DNA of 64,000 nt from Limnohabitans sp. Jir72 (GTDB lineage Bacteria; Pseudomonadota; Gammaproteobacteria; Burkholderiales; Burkholderiaceae_C), in NCBI RefSeq assembly GCF_003063575.1, contig NZ_NESC01000010.1, positions 62,001 to 126,000 on the forward strand, given 5' to 3'. Numbering within the stretch: position 1 is the stretch's first letter; each line of letters starts with the position of its first letter. The notes beneath the pieces are model-generated. The model saw only the letters and a list, made by a program, of their open reading frames with translations. It ran no database searches and was not told the origin of the DNA. The position numbers and the translations under genes were made by a program. Shown here one piece after another: positions 28,531-36,103 of the stretch.

Positions 28531-29383
28531 TCAAGGTTCCCATCGTCTCGCCCATGCAAATGGGCCGGGTGGGCATCCAGTCCTTGTTGAACTGCATCAC
28601 GCCTTGGGGGAACAGCATGACCACGGTGGAGCCCAGTAAAAAGCGGCCCATCTCTTCGCCTTGGGCCAAGGCGATGTTGCCCATTTCGTAGGTCCACTCG
28701 CGCACCTTGCCGGGGCGTGGCGGGTTGACCACCCCGTGCCACACGGTGGCCATGCTGCCCACAATGGTGGCGCCCACCAGCACTATCACAAAGGGGCCGT
28801 GCTCGCCTTCAAAAACGCAGACCACCCGCTCGTTGCGGGCAAAAAGGCCAGGCACGCCGCGTGCGGTGGTTGGGTTCACTGAAAACAAATCGCCCGGCAC
28901 GTAGATCATGCGCGTGAGTCGCCCCGCGCAAGGCATGTGGATGCGGTGGTAGTCGCGGGGGCTCAGGTAGAGCGTGGCAAATTCACCGTCCTGAAACTGC
29001 GCGGCCAATGCGGCGTCGCCGCCCACCAGGGCGCGTGTGCTGTAGCTGTGGCCCTTGGCTTGGAAGACCTGATCGCCCGCAATCGGGCCGCATTGGCTGA
29101 TGGCCCCGTCCACTGGGCTCACATAGGCCGCAGCGGCTAAAGGGCGTGCGCTGGCCTTGAGCGGGCGGGTAAAAAACTCGTTAAAGCTCTTATAGCTCGC
29201 CGTGTCCGGGTTGGCCGCTTCGCTCATGTTGACGTTGTAGCGGCGCACAAAGCGGTCGATGATGCCCGTGGTGACGCCGCCCCACTGGCTGCCCGCCACC
29301 CAGCCCGCAAAGGCGGTCAAGGCTTGTTTGGGGATCAGGTATTGCGGGAGGACCGCCAAGCGGTCAGAAAAGGAACTGGACAT
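28505..29383 (-). CDS. psd: Phosphatidylserine decarboxylase
   Basis: Psd makes phosphatidylethanolamine at the inner membrane. The 292-residue proenzyme carries the self-cleavage motif LGST (in RFLLGSTVVMLFPQG), where the serine becomes the pyruvoyl group, and the family segments VSPVDGAISQCG and YHRIHMPCAGRLTRM. The final residues NQLGSDPN are encoded by an inserted-looking palindrome, so the ancestral end was probably just after MGTL. It is transcribed alone, divergent from the ABC exporter pair. Confidence 0.95.
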   Translation of the reverse strand: MSSSFSDRLAVLPQYLIPKQALTAFAGWVAGSQWGGVTTGIIDRFVRRYNVNMSEAANPDTASYKSFNEFFTRPLKASARPLAAAAYVSPVDGAISQCGPIAGDQVFQAKGHSYSTRALVGGDAALAAQFQDGEFATLYLSPRDYHRIHMPCAGRLTRMIYVPGDLFSVNPTTARGVPGLFARNERVVCVFEGEHGPFVIVLVGATIVGSMATVWHGVVNPPRPGKVREWTYEMGNIALAQGEEMGRFLLGSTVVMLFPQGVMQFNKDWMPTRPICMGETMGTLNQLGSDPN

Positions 29384-29457
29384 GTGGGGGCCGCTGGGGC
29401 GTTTCAGAAGAAGGGCTTGATTTTATCGGGCAGCCCAGCTGGCTTTGGCGTAGGTCC

Positions 29458-29667
29458 ATGTCGGGGCTGAAGCCGCCGACCTACAGATATCCCCGTAGGT
29501 CGGTACCCTCAGGTCCGACAATGTCCGCTGTGGCGCAGGTTCATGTCGGGGCTAAAGCCGCCGACCTACAAATACCGCCCTCGTAGGTCGGTACCTTCAG
29601 GTCCGACAATGTCCGCTGTGGCGCAGGTTCATGTCGGGGCTGAAGCCGCCGACCTACAAATACCGCC
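29458..29667. repeat. Tandem array of GTAG-headed palindromic repeats (family A), 2.5 copies
   Basis: Units begin at 29458, 29543 and 29631 and are 85 and 88 bases long; the third is cut after its first arm. Each full unit has arms TGTCGGGGCTGAAGCCGCCGACCTAC and GTAGGTCGGTACCTTCAGGTCCGACA around a 10-12-base centre, then a 24-26-base linker containing TGTCCGCTGTGGCGCAGGTTC. Each arm itself begins with GTAG (reading outward) and folds as a hairpin, the layout of REP sequences mobilised by RAYT transposases. This array fills most of the 307-base gap between psd and the ABC genes; no gene is seen in the gap. Confidence 0.85.
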
Positions 29668-29690
29668 CGGGGGCAGGGCACAATCCGGGC

Positions 29691-30620
29691 ATGAACTCCC
29701 CTTTGCTTTCGGTCGAACACCTGGTCAAACGCTATGGCGACACCACGGTGGTCAACGACCTGTCTTTTCACATCGAGCCCGGTGAATGTCTGGGCGTGAT
29801 CGGCCCCAACGGCGCGGGCAAAACCACCACGCTGCGCATGTGCTTGGGCCTGTCGCAGCCCGATGGCGGTGAAATCCGTTATTTCGACGGTTTGCAAATG
29901 CCGCGTGACGCCCTGGCCATCAAAGCCCGCTTGGGCGTGGTGGCGCAGATGGACACGCTGGACCCGGACTTCACAGCGGCAGAAAACCTGCTGGTCTTTG
30001 GCCGCTACTTTGGCCTGCCCGATGCCGTGATCCGCGAGCGCATTCCCCAGTTGCTCGAATTCGGCGCCCTCAGCCACAAAGCCAAGGCCAAACCGGGCGA
30101 GTTGTCGGGCGGCATGAAGCGGCGCTTGAGTTTGTCGCGAGCCCTCATCAACCACCCGCAGCTTTTGATGCTGGACGAGCCCACCACGGGCCTGGACCCG
30201 CAGGCGCGACACCTCATGTGGGAGCGCCTGCAGGTGCTGTTGCAAGAAGGCAAATCCATTTTGCTGACCACCCACTTCATGGACGAGGCCGAGCGCCTGT
30301 GCAGTCGCCTGTTGGTGCTGGACCAAGGCCGCAAAATCGCCGAAGGCAAGCCCCGAGATTTGATTGCTGAGCACTTGGAGCCCGAAGTGGTCGAGGTGTT
30401 TGGCCAAGGTGCGGTGGCGTTGGCGCAAGAGGCCAGCTTGAAGGCTCTGGCTGGGCGGGTCGAGGTCAGCGGCGAAACGGTGTTCTTCTACACCCAAGAC
30501 AGCCGCGCTCTGATGGCGGCCCAGCAAGCCTGGCCCACGCTGCGCACGCTGCACCGACCTTCCAACCTGGAAGATCTGTTCCTGAAATTGACCGGACGCC
30601 AGATCCGAGAGGAAGGCTGA
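29691..30620 (+). CDS. ABC-2 exporter ATP-binding protein, NodI/DrrA-like
   Basis: The 309-residue protein has Walker A GPNGAGKTTT, the signature LSGGMKRRLSLSRAL and Walker B LLMLDEPTTGLDPQ. It belongs to the exporter branch that includes NodI, DrrA and YadG. The ORF track extends it 20 residues (MSGLKPPTYK...) into a palindromic repeat; the true start is the ATG at 29691, giving MNSPLLSVEHLVKRYGD. It pairs with the permease 2 bases downstream. The exported substrate is unknown; NodIJ export lipochitooligosaccharides in rhizobia, but nothing here points to that. Confidence 0.9.
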   Translation: MNSPLLSVEHLVKRYGDTTVVNDLSFHIEPGECLGVIGPNGAGKTTTLRMCLGLSQPDGGEIRYFDGLQMPRDALAIKARLGVVAQMDTLDPDFTAAENLLVFGRYFGLPDAVIRERIPQLLEFGALSHKAKAKPGELSGGMKRRLSLSRALINHPQLLMLDEPTTGLDPQARHLMWERLQVLLQEGKSILLTTHFMDEAERLCSRLLVLDQGRKIAEGKPRDLIAEHLEPEVVEVFGQGAVALAQEASLKALAGRVEVSGETVFFYTQDSRALMAAQQAWPTLRTLHRPSNLEDLFLKLTGRQIREEG

Positions 30621-30622
30621 TC

Positions 30623-31429
30623 ATGAGCCAAATTCAAAACAACATCTGGGCCGCGCCGCGCCTGTCCATGCGCTGGTGGCCCGTGTTCCAGCGCAATTGG
30701 CTGGTCTGGAAAAAACTCGCCATCCCCAGCTTGGTGGGCAACATTGCTGAGCCTCTGATGTGGCTGGTGGCCTTTGGCTACGGCTTGGGCTCGCTGGTCG
30801 GGCAGATCGAGCTGGGCGGCGAGAAGGTGCCCTACATCCTGTTTCTGGCCAGCGGCAGCATCTGCATGAGCGCCATGAATGCGGCGACCTTTGAGGCGCT
30901 GTACTCGGCGTTCTCGCGCATGCATGTGCAAAAAACCTGGGACGGCATCATGAACGCCCCGGTGCGCCTGGACGACGTGGTGCTGGCCGAAATGCTGTGG
31001 GCAGCGTTCAAGTCGCTGTTCACCGTCACGGCCATTTTGGGCGTGATGATGGCCTTGGGCATCAGCCACAGCTGGAAGCTGCTGGTGGCCTGGCCCGTGC
31101 TGTTGGGTGTGGGCATCACCTTCAGTTGCATGGCGCTGATCTTCAACGCGCTGGCCAAAGGCTACGACTTCTTCACTTACTACTTCACCCTTTTCCTCAC
31201 GCCCATGATGTTCCTCTCGGGCATCTTTTTTCCGCGTGATCAGCTGCCGCCCATCGTCCGAGCCATCGCCGAATGGCTGCCGCTGTCGGTGGCCGTAGAC
31301 CTGGTGCGCCCGCTGTTTTTGGACCGCTGGCCAGACCAAGCTCTGCGCCATGTGCTGGTGCTGGCGGTGTTTGCGGTGGTGGCGTTCTGGATCGCGCTGG
31401 CTTTGACCCGCAAGCGCTTCAGGAGCTGA
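30623..31429 (+). CDS. ABC-2 exporter permease, NodJ-like
   Basis: The 268-residue protein has six predicted membrane segments and the ABC-2 family pattern, including YYFTLFLTPMMFLSGIFFPRDQLPPIVRAIAEWLPLSVAVDLVRPL near the C-terminus, which is typical of NodJ/YadH. It starts 2 bases after the ATPase stop and forms the membrane half of the exporter. No accessory membrane-fusion protein is nearby, as usual for this class. Confidence 0.9.
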   Translation: MSQIQNNIWAAPRLSMRWWPVFQRNWLVWKKLAIPSLVGNIAEPLMWLVAFGYGLGSLVGQIELGGEKVPYILFLASGSICMSAMNAATFEALYSAFSRMHVQKTWDGIMNAPVRLDDVVLAEMLWAAFKSLFTVTAILGVMMALGISHSWKLLVAWPVLLGVGITFSCMALIFNALAKGYDFFTYYFTLFLTPMMFLSGIFFPRDQLPPIVRAIAEWLPLSVAVDLVRPLFLDRWPDQALRHVLVLAVFAVVAFWIALALTRKRFRS

Positions 31430-31517
31430 ACCCACAAGGATGCGTGTCAGCAATCCGGCACCATCCAACCGCTAAGATCGTTGTTTTATTTCCATCACAC
31501 ACTTTCAAGGATTGAAC

Positions 31518-32366
31518 ATGAGCATCCAGACCGTAGGCATCATTGGCGCAGGCACCATGGGCAATGGCATCGCACAGGCGTGCGCGGTGTCGGGCATCCC
31601 GGTGGTGATGGTCGATATCTCGGAAGCCGCCGTGGCCAAAGGCATTGCCACTGTCTCGGGCAGCCTGGACCGTCTGGTCAAGAAAGAAAAAATCAGCGAA
31701 GCAGACAAGGCCAAGGCGCTGTCACTCATCACGGGCAGTACCTCGTATGAAGACCTCAAGGCCACGCAGTTGGTCATCGAAGCCGCCACCGAGAACCAAG
31801 ACCTCAAGGTCAAGATCCTCAAGCAGTTGGATGGCATGTTGGCGCCTGAAATCATCATCGCGTCCAACACCTCGTCGATCTCGATCACACAACTGGCCGC
31901 CGCCACGCAGCGCGCCGACCGCTTCATTGGCATGCACTTCTTCAATCCCGTGCCCATGATGGCGCTGGTGGAGATCATCCGCGGCTTGCAGACCAGTGAT
32001 GCGACGCACGACGCGGTGCACGCCCTGGCCACGGCCTTGGGCAAGACCCCGATCACGGTCAAGAACGCCCCCGGCTTTGTGGTCAACCGCATCTTGGTGC
32101 CCATGATCAACGAGGCTCTGTTTGTACTGTCCGAAGGCCTGGCCACAGCCGAAGACATCGACGCGGGCATGAAGCTCGGCTGCAACCAGCCGATCGGCCC
32201 GCTGGCGCTGGCCGACATGATCGGCCTGGACGTGTGCCTGGCCGTGATGGAGGTCTACCTCAAGGAGTTCGGCGACAGCAAATACCGCCCGTGCCCACTC
32301 CTGAAAGAAATGGTCGCCGCAGGCCGCCTGGGCCGCAAGACCGGGCAGGGCGTTTACAAGTACTGA
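31518..32366 (+). CDS. 3-hydroxybutyryl-CoA dehydrogenase
   Basis: The 282-residue protein interconverts 3-hydroxyacyl-CoA and acetoacetyl-CoA type substrates with NAD(P). It has the N-terminal Rossmann motif GIIGAGTMGNGIAQACAVSG and the catalytic region IGMHFFNPVPMMALVEIIRG, containing the histidine of the His-Glu pair, followed by NAPGFVVNRILVPMINEA. Length fits the short-chain Hbd/PaaH family. The ATG at 31518, with AAGGA 6 bases before it, is chosen over the TTG at 31512. It stands alone with a palindromic repeat downstream. Confidence 0.92.
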   Translation: MSIQTVGIIGAGTMGNGIAQACAVSGIPVVMVDISEAAVAKGIATVSGSLDRLVKKEKISEADKAKALSLITGSTSYEDLKATQLVIEAATENQDLKVKILKQLDGMLAPEIIIASNTSSISITQLAAATQRADRFIGMHFFNPVPMMALVEIIRGLQTSDATHDAVHALATALGKTPITVKNAPGFVVNRILVPMINEALFVLSEGLATAEDIDAGMKLGCNQPIGPLALADMIGLDVCLAVMEVYLKEFGDSKYRPCPLLKEMVAAGRLGRKTGQGVYKY

Positions 32367-32394
32367 AGTCTTGGTGACAGGCAATGGCCTGCCA

Positions 32395-32468
32395 TGTAGG
32401 AGCCCACCCCGTGGGCGATGGCATGCCAAGCGCGATTTCACCATCGCCCACAGGGGTGGGCTCCTACA
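32395..32468. repeat. REPIN-like palindrome (family B), copy 1
   Basis: TGTAGGAGCCCACCCC-GTGGGCGATGG and CCATCGCCCACAGGGGTGGGCTCCTACA are complementary over 27 bp with one unpaired base, around a 19-base centre. Each arm is GTAG followed by a small hairpin (GCCCAC-CCC-GTGGGC), and the GTAG heads point to the outside, the reverse of family A. It lies between the Hbd and crotonase genes. Confidence 0.85.
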
Positions 32469-32532
32469 CGACGCGACGCGCTTTGTCACTTGCGTGAATC
32501 TGCCGCTTCTCAACGCCGCCTAATATGGGGCC

Positions 32533-33339
32533 ATGAGCACCACCCCCCACCCCGAAGGCCAGATCGACTGCACCGTGCACGGTGCGGTCCTTCAAATCAG
32601 CATCAACCGCCCCGCCAAGCGCAACGGCTTCACACCCAAGATGTTCCGCGAGTTGGGCGAGGCCTACACCCGGCTGGATGACGAGCCCGCCCTGCGTGTG
32701 GGCGTGCTGTGCGCGGCGGGGGACCATTTCACCGCCGGGCTGGATTTGCCCACCATCGCACCGCTGATGCAGCGCGGCGAAAAGTCGGTGCCGCTGGGCT
32801 TGGTGGACCCCCTGAACCTGGGCATGGAGGGGTATCGTCGCCGTGTCAAACCCATGGTGGCGGCGGTGCAGGGCATCACCTACACACTGGGCATTGAACT
32901 CATGCTGGCCGCCGACATCGTGGTGGCGGCCGATGACTGCCGGTTTTCTCAGCTGGAAGTGCAGCGCGGCATCATGGCCACAGGCGGCGCCACGCTGCGC
33001 ATGGCCGAGCGGGCGGGCATGGGCAATGCGCTTTTGCATTTGCTCACGGCCGATGTGTTCGACAGCGCCGAAGCCCTGCGCCTGAACTTTGTGCAAAAGG
33101 TGGTCCCTGCGGCGAGTTTGCTGGCCGAGGCCATGCGCATTGCAAGCCAAATTGCAGCGCAAGCGCCGCTGGCCGTGGTGGCCACGCGGCAAAACGTGCT
33201 CAAGGCGGTGGAGCATGGGCCTTTGGTGGCCATGCACGATTTTCTGTCGGTGCAAAAAACGCTGTCCAACAGCCAGGACGCGGCCGAGGGCGTGCGTTCC
33301 TTTGTTGAGAAAAGACCCGCTCGCTTTACCGGTCAGTGA
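32533..33339 (+). CDS. Enoyl-CoA hydratase/isomerase (crotonase) family protein
   Basis: The 268-residue protein has the crotonase core: AAGDHFTAGLDLPTI (first oxyanion-hole region), MVAAVQGITYTLGIELMLAADIVVAADDCRFSQLEVQRGI, and RQNVLKAVEHGP near the C-terminus. The usual catalytic glutamates of true enoyl-CoA hydratases are not evident (the loop reads VQRGIMATGGATLRMAERAG), so the reaction is uncertain. It overlaps the convergent K+ channel gene by 7 bases. Confidence 0.88.
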   Translation: MSTTPHPEGQIDCTVHGAVLQISINRPAKRNGFTPKMFRELGEAYTRLDDEPALRVGVLCAAGDHFTAGLDLPTIAPLMQRGEKSVPLGLVDPLNLGMEGYRRRVKPMVAAVQGITYTLGIELMLAADIVVAADDCRFSQLEVQRGIMATGGATLRMAERAGMGNALLHLLTADVFDSAEALRLNFVQKVVPAASLLAEAMRIASQIAAQAPLAVVATRQNVLKAVEHGPLVAMHDFLSVQKTLSNSQDAAEGVRSFVEKRPARFTGQ

Positions 33340-33779
33340 TCGCCTGCCCGGTCGGGTGAAGACAGGGCTTGGATGTCGTGTCGCAGATCCGCCACCTCAT
33401 GGCGCAGGTGACGGATTTCACGCATCAGGTCTTTTTCAATTTGCCGCTCTTCGGCTTCGACCTCTTTTTCGACAAAGACAGCCGACAACGAGGCGGTGAC
33501 CAGCGACAACACCGCCAGCCCCAGCAGCACCACGATCACCGAGAAGGCACGCGAGGCATGGGTGGACGGCACCACGTCACCAAAGCCCACGGTGGCCGCG
33601 GTGGTGAAGGCCAGCCACAGACCGTCAGGCAGTGTTTTGATGTTGGGGTCGATCAGCCAGAAACCCACGCCGCCCAAACCCAAAATGGCCACGGCCAACA
33701 GCAATGAATAAATCAGGCCTTGCTGGATGATGCGGTGAAGACGGCGTGGTTGAGGTCGCATGTTGGAATTTTCACCCAT
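33333..33779 (-). CDS. Small two-helix potassium channel with coiled-coil tail
   Basis: The 148-residue protein has two membrane segments (about 22-44 and 80-103) flanking a pore loop with the K+ selectivity filter TVGFGD, the KcsA/ion-channel-2 arrangement. The C-terminal 45 residues (EKEVEAEERQIEKDLMREIRHLRHEVADLRHDIQAL) form a charged heptad-rich helix that probably makes a tetrameric bundle. No RCK or nucleotide-binding domain is present. The ATG at 33761 (MRPQPRR) is an alternative start. Confidence 0.87.
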   Translation of the reverse strand: MGENSNMRPQPRRLHRIIQQGLIYSLLLAVAILGLGGVGFWLIDPNIKTLPDGLWLAFTTAATVGFGDVVPSTHASRAFSVIVVLLGLAVLSLVTASLSAVFVEKEVEAEERQIEKDLMREIRHLRHEVADLRHDIQALSSPDRAGDH

Positions 33780-33863
33780 TCAGGGCATGTTTCATTGTGA
33801 CGAATGTCAGTGTTCGTTGAGGCACGTTGCCTGCAGGCATGGGCACTGCCTCACAATCGATGC

Positions 33864-34886
33864 ATGACCGATACAACCGCCGCGCAACACCCTTATGCCG
33901 AACTCACCCCCGACCGGGTGATGGACGCCCTGTCCGAGTTGGGCATGTGGCCCGATGGTCGATTGCTGGCGCTGAGCTCTTATGAGAATCGCGTGTACCG
34001 CGTGCACTTGGACGAAGCCGAGCAAGGCCACAAGGCCGTGGTGCTCAAGTTCTACCGCCCGGGGCGCTGGAGCCGCGAACAGATTCATGAAGAGCACGAT
34101 TTTGCGGCCGAGCTGGTGGCGGGCGAGGTGCCGATGGTGGCGCCTTTGACCATCGGTGGACAGACCTTGCACCACAGCGCCGGGTTCGACTTTTCGGTCA
34201 GCCCCTTGCGCGGTGGCCGAACGCCCGAGTTGGACGACTTTGACGTGCTGGAGTGGATCGGCCGTTTTCTGGCCCGCATCCACACCGTGGGTGCGGCCAA
34301 GCCCTTTGCGCACCGCCCCACGCTGGACGTGCAGACCTTTGCGCTGGAGCCCGCCCAGTGGCTCCAAACCCACCAGATGATCCCGCTTGAAGTCGAGCGC
34401 GAATGGCAGACCACGCTGGCGCAGGCCGTGGCCATCATTCAGGACAAGATGGCGCAAGGCGCGGCCGATCGACGGCTGATACGTCTGCACGGCGACTGCC
34501 ACCCCGGCAACATCCTGTGGACACCGACCAACTTGCCCGGCGGCGGCCCGCACTTTGTGGATTTGGACGATGCCCGCATGGGGCCTGCGGTGCAAGACCT
34601 CTGGATGCTGTTGTCCGGTGATCGCCGCCAGCGCACGGCGCAGTTGTCGGCCCTGGTCGATGGCTATGAGCAGGTGCGCGACTTGGACCGCTCAGAGCTG
34701 CACCTGATCGAGCCGCTGCGCACCTTGCGCCTGATCCATTACAGCGCTTGGCTGGCTCGGCGTTGGGAAGACCCGATTTTTCCGGTCAACTTCCCGTGGT
34801 TCGGCACGCCCGACTACTGGCGCGGCCAAGTGCAAATGCTGCAAGAACAGATCGAGCAAATGCAGGAAGCGCCTTTGGTGGTGTGA
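33864..34886 (+). CDS. srkA: SrkA/YihE-like stress response kinase
   Basis: SrkA (formerly YihE/RdoA) is a Ser/Thr kinase with the aminoglycoside-phosphotransferase fold that counters stress-induced death in E. coli. The 340-residue protein shows the catalytic loop RLHGDCHPGNIL, the metal-binding FVDLDDARMGPAVQDLWML and the nucleotide region SYENRVYRV. The ATG at 33864 gives MTDTTAAQHPYAELTPDRVMDAL, matching the family; the longer ORF-track start is not supported. In enterobacteria dsbA follows it, but here a repeat and glk do. Confidence 0.9.
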   Translation: MTDTTAAQHPYAELTPDRVMDALSELGMWPDGRLLALSSYENRVYRVHLDEAEQGHKAVVLKFYRPGRWSREQIHEEHDFAAELVAGEVPMVAPLTIGGQTLHHSAGFDFSVSPLRGGRTPELDDFDVLEWIGRFLARIHTVGAAKPFAHRPTLDVQTFALEPAQWLQTHQMIPLEVEREWQTTLAQAVAIIQDKMAQGAADRRLIRLHGDCHPGNILWTPTNLPGGGPHFVDLDDARMGPAVQDLWMLLSGDRRQRTAQLSALVDGYEQVRDLDRSELHLIEPLRTLRLIHYSAWLARRWEDPIFPVNFPWFGTPDYWRGQVQMLQEQIEQMQEAPLVV

Positions 34887-34942
34887 GTTGCTAATGGCTT
34901 GTTGCAGCTGAGGCTCCGACATCATTTCTCGAGCACAAGCCC

Positions 34943-35008
34943 CATGTCGGGGCTGAAGCCGCCGCCCTACAAAGACCGCCCCGTAGGTCGGTACCTTCAG
35001 GCCCGACG
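34943..35008. repeat. Family A palindrome, single copy
   Basis: ATGTCGGGGCTGAAGCCGCCGCCCTAC and GTAGGTCGGTACCTTCAGGCCCGACG surround the centre AAAGACCGCCCC. It matches the tandem units near 29.5 kb with one changed base in the left GTAG-proximal part (GCCCTAC for GACCTAC). It sits in the convergent gap between srkA and glk, just after the glk stop. Confidence 0.85.
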
Positions 35009-35016
35009 TGTCGATC

Positions 35017-36012
35017 TCACCTGCGGCCAGGCTGTATGCCCAGGCCCATGGCGCAACCGATCAGGGCGGGTTGCTCGGCGCGGATCACATAGGTGGGGAT
35101 GCGCTTCATGTAGTTTTCAAAGCGGCCCTTGGCTTCAAAGGCGGCGCGAAAACCCGATCGCGCAAAGTAGTCCCCCAAGCGGCCGATCACACCGCCACCG
35201 ATGTAGATGCCGCCGCGTGCCCCCAGCGTCACGGCCAGGTTGGCGGCCGCATGGCCCAGCAGGCGGCACATGCGCTCCAGCGCTTCTTCGCAGGCCACAT
35301 CTTGGGCTGTCAGGGCGCGTTCGGTCACTTGCGCGGCCACCAAGGGCTCGGCCTCGGTGCCGTTCAGTTCGCAAATGGCGCGGTACAGGTTCTCCAGGCC
35401 CATGCCCGAAATGGCGCGTTCGGCTGACACATGAGAATGCGTGCGCCACAGCACGCGCAGGATGTCGGCTTCGCGCTCGCAAGTGGGCGACAGGCTCACG
35501 TGCCCGCCTTCGCCTGCAATCGGCACCCAATCGCCTCGGCGCGATCGCACGAGAGACGACACACCCAGCCCTGTGCCCGGCCCGATCAGGCCCTTGGGCG
35601 CATCCGGCACCGCTTCGCCCGCACCGATCTGTTCCAGATCCGCGCCTTGCAGTGCTGGGGCAGCCATGGCCATGGCCTCCCAGTCGTTGAGCATGAGCAG
35701 GCTGTCCAGGCCCAGTTGTTGGCGTGTGGCCTCGATCGAGAACTGCCAGTGGTTGTTGGTCATCTTCAGCACATCCCCATCGATGGGGTTGGCGATCGCG
35801 ATGCAGGCCTCGCGCACGGTGGCTAGACCGACCTGTTGCAAGTAGGCGTGTGCGGCGGCGGCCAGATCCGGGTACTGACCGGTGGGCAGGGTGACTTCGT
35901 GGGTGATGGGCGTGCCATCGCCATGCACCAAGGCAAAGCGGGCATTGGTGCCGCCGATGTCGCCCAAAAGGCGAGGGGCGTTGGCTGGAGTGGTGGGGTT
36001 CATGTGGGCCAT
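35017..36012 (-). CDS. glk: Glucokinase
   Basis: Glk phosphorylates glucose to glucose-6-phosphate. The 331-residue protein has the bacterial glucokinase signature RLLGDIGGTNARFALVHGDG at the N-terminus, LNDWEAMAMAAPAL with the catalytic aspartate, and GPGTGLGVSSLV. It lies 91 bases downstream of a sensor kinase on the same strand, and opposite a glucose-type ABC importer, so uptake, phosphorylation and control appear grouped. A second ATG at 36003 (MNPTT) is a possible start. Confidence 0.94.
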   Translation of the reverse strand: MAHMNPTTPANAPRLLGDIGGTNARFALVHGDGTPITHEVTLPTGQYPDLAAAAHAYLQQVGLATVREACIAIANPIDGDVLKMTNNHWQFSIEATRQQLGLDSLLMLNDWEAMAMAAPALQGADLEQIGAGEAVPDAPKGLIGPGTGLGVSSLVRSRRGDWVPIAGEGGHVSLSPTCEREADILRVLWRTHSHVSAERAISGMGLENLYRAICELNGTEAEPLVAAQVTERALTAQDVACEEALERMCRLLGHAAANLAVTLGARGGIYIGGGVIGRLGDYFARSGFRAAFEAKGRFENYMKRIPTYVIRAEQPALIGCAMGLGIQPGRR

Positions 36013-36103
36013 GTGTGTGTTGGCGGCAAGGGTATCGGTCAGACGGGCTTGGCAAGGGGTTGAAAGTTACCCATGGGTTTCAAGTTGAATGCGCTGCGCA
36101 TGT

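Noticed and set aside
29458-29667. Short repeats with regular spacing, considered as a CRISPR array
   Set aside because: The linkers between repeats are themselves repeated, not unique spacers. The units are long palindromes of 85-88 bases, and no cas genes are present.
29543-29785. ORF beginning MSGLKPPTYK as a small protein
   Set aside because: The reading frame is created by the palindromic repeat, and the same peptide arises at every copy. There is no ribosome-binding site.
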